A DNA stretch of 41,421 nt. Source: an uncultured Chitinophagaceae bacterium (GTDB taxonomy: Bacteria; Bacteroidota; Bacteroidia; Chitinophagales; Chitinophagaceae). The position numbers and the translations under genes are program-made. Below the pieces are notes generated by a model, which had not been told where the DNA came from, did not search any database, and saw nothing but the letters and a program-made list of their open reading frames with translations. The stretch spans positions 1-41,421 of the forward strand of contig CAISCV010000072.1 in NCBI GenBank assembly GCA_903883945.1, written 5' to 3'. Each line of letters begins with the position of its first letter. Position 1 is the stretch's first letter. Of this stretch, positions 8,739 to 16,195 are shown in pieces.

Positions 8739-9845
8739 TTAAATAAAACAACTTGCGCAACCTTCTTCCTCTGCTTCGGATAGAATGTCAATCAAGTAAG
8801 GTGATTTAATTTTATTTTTTTTGCTTACGATACGTTTTAAGTACTCTTCTTTAATGCTTTGAATCCTTTCAGGTTTTATTAACTCGGAAAGAGTTTCTTC
8901 TTGATTCCAAGTAAAACCGTCTTTTTCATATTCCATTGCTTTGCTAAAGCGGTCTGGATGTTGTTCATATAGCCAAACCCATTCTATCTTTTGCTGAAAG
9001 AAACAAAAGAAACAACCTGAACGGCTACGGGCATACTGTCCCTTTTTTCCATTTACCTCAAAATCTACTTGTTTATAATACTCTGGAACCCCAACACCAC
9101 TTTCTTCCAAAATCCTAAATATATCTGCCCTTATTAAAACATCTTCATTATCTATTAAATCAAAACTTACTTCATTAGCCAATGGATAACTTGTTGTTTT
9201 AAGAAAGGCAAAAACTAAAGCGTTTAACTCTTTGGTATTAGTGTCTAGCAATAGCTTCAATTTCTGTGCTTGGGTAAAATTGGGGGAAATAGGTTGGCGT
9301 AACAAATCTAGGAAATTGCTTTTTTTACTAGGATTTGCCAAGGAAATATATAAATCCTGTATATTTTTTATATTGCTATTAGCTAAAACTTTGTCTATTA
9401 CATCTTCACTCCAAATGTTTTTCCTGAAAGGGAAAATACTTTGAATATTCGTTTTGCGAGATATATAACCTTCTCTTTCTTCATCGCCCCTGATACCGAC
9501 ATAAGATATTACTGGGTCATCGCCAACAAACTTTTCAAAAGGATCTAATTTTAATTTTCTTGTACACCATCTTGAATTAGAAGAAGGTAAATAACCGCCA
9601 TACATTTTTAAATAGTGATCGAATGGGTCTTCGTTGCTGCCATCTGCTGCCCTTAACAGAGTTATTTTTTTGCCTAAATAAATTTCAAGGTTTGTAATAA
9701 GCTGGTAAGTTTCTTCTAATTCCTTACCTGTATCGCAAGTATAATATTCAACATCTAGATGAGGATACTGGTCTTTCATGTATATGGCTAGGGCGGCACT
9801 ATCCTTGCCACCAGAAATACCTAATACATGCCTCACTTTTTTCAT
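8739..9845 (-). CDS. SspD/DndC-like PAPS-reductase-family ATP pyrophosphatase
   Basis: The 368-aa PP-loop enzyme has the motif SGGKDS at residues 11-16, CDTG (C37), SRWCTRKLKLDP (C94), YVGIRGDEE, then SGCFFCFF (C278, C281) and a C-terminal GCASCF pair (C363, C366). The cysteine set suits an iron-sulfur cluster of the kind found in DndC and SspD, which activate the DNA backbone with ATP and help insert sulfur in place of a non-bridging oxygen. Its ATG overlaps the stop of the upstream ATPase gene by 4 bp. With DUF4007 and the big ATPase it forms the SspB-C-D set. It could instead be an ordinary sulfate-assimilation enzyme, but the operon and the extra Cys pairs argue against that. Confidence 0.85.
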   Translation of the reverse strand: MKKVRHVLGISGGKDSAALAIYMKDQYPHLDVEYYTCDTGKELEETYQLITNLEIYLGKKITLLRAADGSNEDPFDHYLKMYGGYLPSSNSRWCTRKLKLDPFEKFVGDDPVISYVGIRGDEEREGYISRKTNIQSIFPFRKNIWSEDVIDKVLANSNIKNIQDLYISLANPSKKSNFLDLLRQPISPNFTQAQKLKLLLDTNTKELNALVFAFLKTTSYPLANEVSFDLIDNEDVLIRADIFRILEESGVGVPEYYKQVDFEVNGKKGQYARSRSGCFFCFFQQKIEWVWLYEQHPDRFSKAMEYEKDGFTWNQEETLSELIKPERIQSIKEEYLKRIVSKKNKIKSPYLIDILSEAEEEGCASCFI

Positions 9846-12800
9846 GGTTGTAATAATTCTTTTAAAATATTTGCTATTGCTACAATATTAAGTGATTTGT
9901 CTTTAGAAAGGTGTAGTTTAATTGCATCTTCAATATTATTTATCTCAACAACTTTCGCTTTGGGAAGCCTGACAATCCTTTTTTGAATACCTTCTGAGTA
10001 AGAACTCATTTCTATTCCAAATGCCTCTTCTATGGCATCATCTATGCTTGTGCGAGAAAGATTGGTTAAGGTATCTAACTCGACAACGATAGTTTTAAAC
10101 TTATCATATAAAGCAAATTCATCCTCATCTTTTAAATTATCTAATGATTTACCTACTACCGATTGGGCAATAGAATTTAACCAGGCTTTTTTATCATCTA
10201 ATTGAGAATCCAGCCTTTGAATGAAGGTTTTTTGATATGGTAAACATAAATGCTTTTTTATTTTATTGAACCTTTGCTGTAATTTGGGTTTATAGCCCTC
10301 AAAAGCCAACTGCTCACCTATAATCTCTTGTGTAATGAATATTTCAAAGCGTTGCAACAACTCATCATAACTTCCCCTAAGTACCCGAATTGCTTCTTGC
10401 AGTTTTATTATATATGCTTGTAAGTCCTCTTTTGATTGCTGCAAAACATCCATCGAATAACCCAATGCATTAGGAAAATCTTCAAAGAATGATTTCTCTG
10501 GGTCTTTAGATTGTACTATAGCCTCGCGTAATGCAATAGCCTCCTTGGGTAGTCTTTTAGTATTTTTTGCGTATTCAGAAAGACCCTTGTAAAAAGTAAG
10601 GAATGGTTTAATAGTTTCAATAAAGGTTTGGTTGCTCATTTGCTCCTTGGAGCCTTGATTTAAGAATAAACGGTAACTATTAAATATGTCAAGTTTTACA
10701 CCTTCTATATCTAATGCCTTTATTTCATAATTTTCTGGGTACTTAATAACTAACTCTAATATTTCATCAGTTAAATATGGAATGTAACCACTCTCGCCAA
10801 ATAGTGCAAAATCATTTCTTTTTATAAATAAAAAAGAAGCTACCCAAAAATCAATAACCCCTTGCTTTATCTTGAATGGGCTACGTGTAAGTGGCTCTAT
10901 AAATGCCGCAACAGTCTTTTTACCTTGCTTAGTAAAATTCAGAAAAGAAACAGAATATTCCCACAAATATTTAAAAGAAGATGTTTCTGGTATCTCAATC
11001 GCATTATTTGCCTTGTCATTATAAAGTTCTATTCCATTTTCTTTTAATAGAGTAAGATATATTGTTTTCTCTGGTGGAAACTTATTTGATTCAAAGCCTA
11101 GATTTGGTTTATTCCAATTATCAACTAATGCACGGAAATAATTCTTTTTGGCCGTATTAATTGACGCAGAAATTTTATGTTTATTTACTAATTCATTATT
11201 GAATGATGGGGTTTTGCTATAAACCTTATTGCAAATTATTGACAAGGTGGCATTGAGTTCTTTTTTGCTTGTAATAATAATTTTTTCACCTTTAAAATAC
11301 CAAACAACTTCGGAGCTATTGTTCGAAAAATTGTTTAGTATTTTATGGCTAAGCAGGTTTCGTTGATGAATAAGAATATTATTCAACTCTTTAAGAGCAA
11401 ACTTGTCCCCACTATTTTCATTAACTACCCTTTCTGTTTTTTCTATCTCAAACAATAACTCTTTTATTGATTTTGAATTTTTATAAAAGCAGTATAAAAC
11501 AGCTTCCTCATTATTTTTTGAATGATTAATAATTTCATTCAAAATGTCCCTTTCATTAAATACAAGATTAATAAACCCATCAATCTCATCAAGTGGAATA
11601 TCATTTATAGGGTATGATGAGATTTTGTACTCGAATAGCCGGGGAGTACCCGTTTCGTACATTGCTTTTTTTGCAATTATTGAAGGTAGTGGATAATGTC
11701 TTTTTAATAGTGTTACTACATCTGTTATGTTATCTACTTTACTTCCCGCTTCTATTAAGGCTGTTTGTATATCAAGGTCTGTACCCTCAAATAAAATAAA
11801 ACGTTTGTTGTAAGCTCTGTAAAGAATTATTTTTTGGGTTTCTAAATTTCCTATTAGTTGTAAAGCATCATTAATTCCTAAACATTTTTCAATATAAGAC
11901 AATAAGAAAGCCCTGTCTAAGGACGCACCAGCTTGAGCGTTGATATTTAATAGTCCAATTACTTTGATAATTTTAGAATACTCTTTGATATTGCTGTCAA
12001 AAGAAGTTTCTACTCTTTCCAATGCTGTTTTAATAGATTTCCAAACACCAAAGTCTGGATTATATTTTGAATTTAAAAGTGTATAGTAATTGAAAATAAG
12101 GTAATCGTAAACATCAGCAATTGTATATAGCCCCTTACCTAATTCTTTATGCTGGAATAGCCCTGTATGGTCTGTAGATTCTAAAAAAGAGAATAATGAA
12201 CGTTCATTTTGCCCATATTTCTGCAATGAGAGCGTTAGAGTATATGCCGAAAGTGCATCTAATGGAAATAAGTTCTCAGCTATTTCATTTATATAATCTT
12301 CATTTACAGTAAATGCTTTAGACGTAAAAAGTAGATTTATCGCTTGTTTTATTTGAATAGCATATTTGTTTGTTGATGGTTTTTTATTCAATTTTTCAGA
12401 AGCTAGGAATAAAAGCTGTTCTACAGGTTCATTAAATGTAGTTTCTCTGAATCGTCCTTTTACTTTTACCCATTCTTGCTTTTGTACTTGCGTTAAAGAC
12501 AAGGCGTAAGCATCGAAGTTTTGGTGCACAGTTGTAAATAGTACAATATTATTATCTGGGTTATTTACAAACTCGGCTAGTTGTTGTAAAAAATATAGTT
12601 CTCCCTCTGGTTCATTTTGTGAAGCATATTCTAAAAACTTACCAAACTCATCAATTACTAGAAAAAGGATAGGATTTTTATTTCCTAAATCATGATACCT
12701 GTTGAACAACTCTGAAAAAATATTTTCTGAGATGTGACTTGTATTTTCTAGCTCAAAAAACTCAGCAAAAAATTGCTTAATTGATTTGTACTCACCAATG

Positions 12801-13063
12801 ATATTGATGAAATCAATGCGGGGATTTGCTAATAAATTAATATTGAAATACTTTTTCCTATTGAGTATGCTTTGCCTAAAAGCCCAAAGAAAAGCAGACT
12901 TACCCGTGCCATAAGAACCAATTATACTAAACGAGCGGATACCTGTTTTGAAGTCGTTTACAATTTGGTTTACAACACGAATGGCATTAGGTGTAGGGAT
13001 ATAATTTATCTCCCTTTCGCTATCGCGGATTATATTTATTGATGTTGTAAATTTATTTGTCAT
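9842..13063 (-). CDS. SspC-like large P-loop ATPase
   Basis: This 1073-aa protein has Walker A IGSYGTGKSAF (GKS at 54-56), Walker B ILFLVIDEFGKF (D138, E139), a VHQNFDAY sensor-like segment and long helical regions. Its C-terminal third is rich in coiled-coil-like sequence. In Ssp phosphorothioation the SspC ATPase works with SspB and SspD on DNA. Position between the DUF4007 and PAPS-reductase genes is the main support for the assignment. It overlaps the upstream gene by 11 bp and the downstream gene by 4 bp, so the three products are probably made in fixed ratio. It superficially resembles BrxC/PglY of BREX in size, but no other BREX gene is present. No frameshift or missing motif is seen. 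Confidence 0.75.
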   Translation of the reverse strand: MTNKFTTSINIIRDSEREINYIPTPNAIRVVNQIVNDFKTGIRSFSIIGSYGTGKSAFLWAFRQSILNRKKYFNINLLANPRIDFINIIGEYKSIKQFFAEFFELENTSHISENIFSELFNRYHDLGNKNPILFLVIDEFGKFLEYASQNEPEGELYFLQQLAEFVNNPDNNIVLFTTVHQNFDAYALSLTQVQKQEWVKVKGRFRETTFNEPVEQLLFLASEKLNKKPSTNKYAIQIKQAINLLFTSKAFTVNEDYINEIAENLFPLDALSAYTLTLSLQKYGQNERSLFSFLESTDHTGLFQHKELGKGLYTIADVYDYLIFNYYTLLNSKYNPDFGVWKSIKTALERVETSFDSNIKEYSKIIKVIGLLNINAQAGASLDRAFLLSYIEKCLGINDALQLIGNLETQKIILYRAYNKRFILFEGTDLDIQTALIEAGSKVDNITDVVTLLKRHYPLPSIIAKKAMYETGTPRLFEYKISSYPINDIPLDEIDGFINLVFNERDILNEIINHSKNNEEAVLYCFYKNSKSIKELLFEIEKTERVVNENSGDKFALKELNNILIHQRNLLSHKILNNFSNNSSEVVWYFKGEKIIITSKKELNATLSIICNKVYSKTPSFNNELVNKHKISASINTAKKNYFRALVDNWNKPNLGFESNKFPPEKTIYLTLLKENGIELYNDKANNAIEIPETSSFKYLWEYSVSFLNFTKQGKKTVAAFIEPLTRSPFKIKQGVIDFWVASFLFIKRNDFALFGESGYIPYLTDEILELVIKYPENYEIKALDIEGVKLDIFNSYRLFLNQGSKEQMSNQTFIETIKPFLTFYKGLSEYAKNTKRLPKEAIALREAIVQSKDPEKSFFEDFPNALGYSMDVLQQSKEDLQAYIIKLQEAIRVLRGSYDELLQRFEIFITQEIIGEQLAFEGYKPKLQQRFNKIKKHLCLPYQKTFIQRLDSQLDDKKAWLNSIAQSVVGKSLDNLKDEDEFALYDKFKTIVVELDTLTNLSRTSIDDAIEEAFGIEMSSYSEGIQKRIVRLPKAKVVEINNIEDAIKLHLSKDKSLNIVAIANILKELLQP

Positions 13064-13964
13064 AGTAAAAGTCTAATACACTAAACTTATTGGGTTTCTC
13101 TTTAAACTGTAATTCTTTTATCCCTGCATGGTTATTAAATACAATCCCATAAGGTTGATAGTTTGAATTTGATACAATGCTATCTACCTTTCTTAAAAGC
13201 CCCGCTTGGTCAATTGCAAACACACTACCTATCTGGTTTCTTTCTTGTTCAAGCGTTTGAAAGCTTATTGATTTATCAAAATTATTGTTATCTAAAATTC
13301 CATACAAAAGAACCTCTTCTGGTATTTCCAGTTTATCAGTTGAAACAATAGAAACATAGGATTCAAATTTGTCATCAACTTTGCGCTTTTCATTCTGTAT
13401 AAGCATTAGATCCGTAAGTAAACCAGAAAATGTATCTTCTTTGTCTTTACTCTGTACATCAGTGCGTAAATACATTTTTGTTAGTACATCAAAATCTGTA
13501 GAGACTGTATTCTTATTTACTTGCGATATACCTAATTCCTCAGCCTTTCTTACAGCAAAAGCTATGAAATGTTCTTTTGTAAACTCAATCTTTTCTCTTC
13601 TGTATTCATTGAAAATAAGGTTATAAATTGAGGAAACATTTTGAGTGACTAAATGATAATGAAGCAACCAAAGAGTGGCTTCATCTTCTAAATATGGGTC
13701 TTTTCCTGTAGCATCTTCTAATATGTACTTAGCAAAATCAGTTAGATTGCCTTCTTTATCTAAAATACCAAAAGCCTTCATCCAAAAGTAAATGCTTGAA
13801 ACCATGTTTTTACCTACCCCAAGTGTAACTACCGCATCCTCACTTGAAAACTTATATCCTTTTTTTACAAACTCGTATCCCTTTTTTAGCCATAAATGCC
13901 TACAATGAAATGTATCATGTCCAGAGAAAGTAAGTTTGTTATTTATTTTAACCTCTTCTATCAT
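13053..13964 (-). CDS. DUF4007 family protein, SspB-like
   Basis: A 303-aa protein beginning MIEEVKINNKLTFSGHDTFHCRHLWLKKGY; the SGHDTFHCRHLWLKKG block, the LGVGKNMVSSIYFWMKAFG block and the LWLLHYHL helix are typical of DUF4007 proteins. SspB of the single-strand phosphorothioation system is a DUF4007 protein with DNA-nicking activity. A longer frame exists from a TTG at 13988, but that TTG overlaps a -7 promoter element (13986-13993), so the ATG at 13964 is preferred. First gene of a five-gene operon, with its 3' end overlapping the SspC-like gene by 11 bp. No cysteine desulfurase (SspA) gene precedes it, so sulfur may come from the host IscS/SufS enzyme. Confidence 0.8.
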   Translation of the reverse strand: MIEEVKINNKLTFSGHDTFHCRHLWLKKGYEFVKKGYKFSSEDAVVTLGVGKNMVSSIYFWMKAFGILDKEGNLTDFAKYILEDATGKDPYLEDEATLWLLHYHLVTQNVSSIYNLIFNEYRREKIEFTKEHFIAFAVRKAEELGISQVNKNTVSTDFDVLTKMYLRTDVQSKDKEDTFSGLLTDLMLIQNEKRKVDDKFESYVSIVSTDKLEIPEEVLLYGILDNNNFDKSISFQTLEQERNQIGSVFAIDQAGLLRKVDSIVSNSNYQPYGIVFNNHAGIKELQFKEKPNKFSVLDFYYDK

Positions 13965-13985
13965 ATAAATTCTATAATCAGTTTG

Positions 13986-13993
13986 CAAATTTA
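13986..13993 (-). promoter_or_regulatory. -7 element TAAATTTG of the Ssp-like operon
   Basis: On the minus strand TAAATTTG fits the Bacteroidota TAnnTTTG consensus and lies 21 bp upstream of the preferred DUF4007 start. No clear TTG is present 19 bp further upstream, so the -33 element is weak. The position predicts a short leader and supports the ATG at 13964. From 13994 to 14160 there is no gene. Confidence 0.5.
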
Positions 13994-14160
13994 CTCTTTA
14001 ATAATTGCAATAGATAGGCTCTTATAAACAAAAAATGGAGTATTAAATGCTACAACTATTGAGTTTGAGGGCAATTGTCAAGAAGAATGTTAATAAAGTC
14101 TATCATTAAGTTGAACTAGCTTTTAATAATAGTTACTTATTCAAAACACTAGTACCCTAT

Positions 14161-15036
14161 TTAAATCAAAATGGTTTTAAACTGTTCATTTAAACTATCC
14201 CAATCGACGTTTTCGAGCAAATGCTTCTCAATGTCAAATTCAGTTGGAGATTTGGCGGTATGTAATAGCTTTCGTTTACCTGCCACTCTCATAAAGATAT
14301 TACCGCCACCATCGGCACTATAATCTACTAAACTGCCCACGAATTTACTGTCCTCTTTAATATCCAAATAGCTTTCATGCTCTGCATTGAGTTCTATCTT
14401 GGTTTTGTGGGTGTTTGTATCTTCATAGAGTTCTTTTAGATTTAGTTGCAAGTTCTGGCTGATGTTAGCCATATTTGGAGAGATAAGGTCGAAAGTGACC
14501 TGCCTTATTTGTTTTGGATATTTGCGGATAAGATGCCAAAATTCCTGTGAATCGTAAATCGGTTCTTGGTAGAAAGAAAGATTGTATGCCCTGAGGTGTG
14601 CTTCGAGTGTTTCTTGAATAATATTGCCAACAATTTGAGGCTCTTTGAATGCCTGGGAATTGCATTGGATAGCAATTTTTTGTACTGTAGGGTCGTTATT
14701 GAAAGCGACTAAAATATTGGGGTAATTCTCCTCGAAATGAGTTGAGAAATCTTTATTGAACAATGTAGTATTCCTTTTGACCCCAACTCTAAAATAACTC
14801 ATTATCCCATCGGTATATAGAAATTTAGTTGATAATTCGGAACTATTACCTATAAATTTAAAAGCATCCTCAACAAGAATTTTTTGGAAGATATTATTTT
14901 TATCAGCCCTAACTTGGTCGGCAGTTTGATAGTCCTGATACATGTTTATTGGCAGAACTTTATCTACCACAAGCTGGTAACGAAAGACTTGAAAACTCGT
15001 TTTCTGTAATTCTGGAAGCTGTAATTTACTGACCAT
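14161..15036 (-). CDS. Unrecognised 291-aa protein, divergent to the MerR-like regulator
   Basis: The 291-aa protein starts MVSKLQLPELQKTSFQVFRYQLVVDK when split into short blocks, and ends with a beta-rich region (SLVDYSADGGGNIFMRVAG). It has no signal peptide, membrane segment, nuclease or ATPase motif that I can see. I do not recognise a family. It is transcribed divergently from the MerR-like gene across a 102-bp gap whose centre is a 22-bp perfect palindrome, so the two genes are probably co-regulated. It is separated from the Ssp-like operon by 170 bp with its own TTG-start/promoter region, so it is not obviously part of that operon. It could be a cargo or regulatory partner of the element. 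Function is unknown. Confidence 0.65.
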   Translation of the reverse strand: MVSKLQLPELQKTSFQVFRYQLVVDKVLPINMYQDYQTADQVRADKNNIFQKILVEDAFKFIGNSSELSTKFLYTDGIMSYFRVGVKRNTTLFNKDFSTHFEENYPNILVAFNNDPTVQKIAIQCNSQAFKEPQIVGNIIQETLEAHLRAYNLSFYQEPIYDSQEFWHLIRKYPKQIRQVTFDLISPNMANISQNLQLNLKELYEDTNTHKTKIELNAEHESYLDIKEDSKFVGSLVDYSADGGGNIFMRVAGKRKLLHTAKSPTEFDIEKHLLENVDWDSLNEQFKTILI

Positions 15037-15078
15037 GCTTTAGGTAATTCAATAGTTAAAAAGGAAACAATGTTTTAT

Positions 15079-15100
15079 AATCTTACCAATTGGTAAGATT
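15079..15100. promoter_or_regulatory. 22-bp perfect palindrome, likely operator between divergent genes
   Basis: Eleven bases (AATCTTACCAA) are followed directly by their exact reverse complement, with no spacer. The site lies 43 bp from the start of the 291-aa gene and 39 bp from the start of the MerR-like gene, and sits just upstream of the -7 element at 15107. A dyad at the -35 region is where an autoregulating dimeric repressor would bind. Confidence 0.65.
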
Positions 15101-15106
15101 TAATCG

Positions 15107-15114
15107 TATATTTG
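15107..15114 (+). promoter_or_regulatory. -7 element TATATTTG of the MerR-like gene
   Basis: TATATTTG is an exact match to the Bacteroidota TAnnTTTG box, 25 bp before the ATG at 15139 and 6 bp after the palindrome. A TTG at -33 with 19-bp spacing is absent; the palindrome occupies that position, consistent with control by a bound regulator. Confidence 0.6.
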
Positions 15115-15138
15115 TAAGCCACAAAGTAGGCATTAATT

Positions 15139-15942
15139 ATGAAGTTGGTAACATCAAATAAAAATGAAGTTGTTTCTGTATATAGAAATGAGGCATTTGA
15201 TAATGGCTTTTACCAATATTTCAAGAATAAGGACGAGAATAAAATATCGGAAATACTGAATAGCAAGGAGCGGAACATAAAGTTTAAAAGCGTAACCTAT
15301 AGGCAGCTAAACAGTTGGAAAGATTTGCTGACCATTGAGCGGGAGGGAAGCGAATGGAGAAGGTTTAGTATAATGGATGCCATTTGGGTGAAAATGATAA
15401 AGGAGCTGCGGGAATTTGGCATGAGCCGTAAGCAACTGAAAGTTGCGAAGGAGAGCCTTGAATTTGAAAGTAAGAAATGTGGCGTAGCAATGCCGATGCT
15501 AGAGTTTTATACCGCCTTTGCAATTGGGGCTAAAATGCCTGTATTGATAATGATTTTTAAAGATGGGGTTGCTATACCATGTAGCCTGACACAATATAAG
15601 ATTGCCAAAGAGTTTGTTGGAGTAGAAAACCATATTGAGATAAGCTTGAATGACTTGTTGCAAGGAATGTTGCCTGATGTTGACCTTTCACCCTATATAC
15701 TGCCTGAATCTGCATTGACTATTGACGAAGTGGAACTGCTTGCATTTATGCGCCTGGGCAAATATGAGAATGTGGAAGTGAAGTATAAAGATGGAAAAAT
15801 AGATATAATAGAAGGTACTGAAAGAATTGCCACCAATAGGATTGCTGAAATAATGAAGGAGCAATCGTATGATGAAATAAAGATTAGGAGGCAAGGTGGG
15901 GCAATAACAAGTGTAGTGAGAATAAAAAAGAAGAAACTTTAG
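15139..15942 (+). CDS. MerR-like HTH transcriptional regulator
   Basis: The 267-aa protein has a winged-helix segment at about residues 50-110 in the MerR arrangement: a YRQLNSWKDLLTIER block, then WRRFSIMDAIWVKMIKELREFGMS and a following helix. The usual position of the first HTH helix is degenerate. The remaining 150 residues form an unrecognised alpha/beta region with no cysteine effector site. It is probably the regulator of the element, acting at the palindrome 39-60 bp upstream of its own start and on the divergent 291-aa gene. Reading past its TAG stop in the same frame gives a further 31 codons with an HTH-like stretch (IANTTGVPRVTVR) before TGA at 16036-16038, which may be a remnant. 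Family-level confidence is moderate. Confidence 0.65.
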   Translation: MKLVTSNKNEVVSVYRNEAFDNGFYQYFKNKDENKISEILNSKERNIKFKSVTYRQLNSWKDLLTIEREGSEWRRFSIMDAIWVKMIKELREFGMSRKQLKVAKESLEFESKKCGVAMPMLEFYTAFAIGAKMPVLIMIFKDGVAIPCSLTQYKIAKEFVGVENHIEISLNDLLQGMLPDVDLSPYILPESALTIDEVELLAFMRLGKYENVEVKYKDGKIDIIEGTERIATNRIAEIMKEQSYDEIKIRRQGGAITSVVRIKKKKL

Positions 15943-16024
15943 AATAAAAAGGGTGTACCCCTAATAAAATTGCAAATAGCCAATACGACTGGTGTTCCCA
16001 GAGTAACGGTACGAAGCAATAAAA

Positions 16025-16195
16025 ATGTTAAGCATTGAAAAATGTAAGAAAATCTTACTCCAAGGCGGAGCTACTTACACAGAAGATGAAGTAAAGGAAA
16101 TAAGGAAACTACTTTACAAATTGAGCGAACTGGATTACCAATTATTTACTGCACAAAAAACGAAAGAAAATGATACCAGCAATCATTTACACTAG
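16025..16195 (+). CDS. 56-aa small protein overlapping the recombinase start
   Basis: ATG at 16025 opens a 56-codon frame ending at TAG 16193-16195, so it overlaps the first 26 bp of the recombinase in another frame. The product starts MLSIEKCKKILLQGG and contains YTEDEVKEIRKLLYKLSELDYQLF, here split: YTEDEVKEIRKLLYK and LSELDYQLF. Short helical proteins with this Y-T-x-E-E-V-x-x-I-R pattern commonly precede serine recombinases in Bacteroidota mobile elements, from my knowledge of such loci. Overlap suggests translational coupling. The role is unknown; a directionality or expression factor for the recombinase is a guess. Confidence 0.65.
   Translation: MLSIEKCKKILLQGGATYTEDEVKEIRKLLYKLSELDYQLFTAQKTKENDTSNHLH

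Noticed and set aside
1380-13964. DISARM or BREX system
   Set aside because: There is a PLD domain, a helicase, a kinase and a large ATPase, but no DUF1998 protein, DNA methyltransferase, PglZ phosphatase or Lon-like protease.
13053-13988. TTG start for the DUF4007 protein at 13988
   Set aside because: The TTG is part of a TAAATTTG -7 box; the in-frame ATG at 13964 fits the family start and gives a sensible leader.
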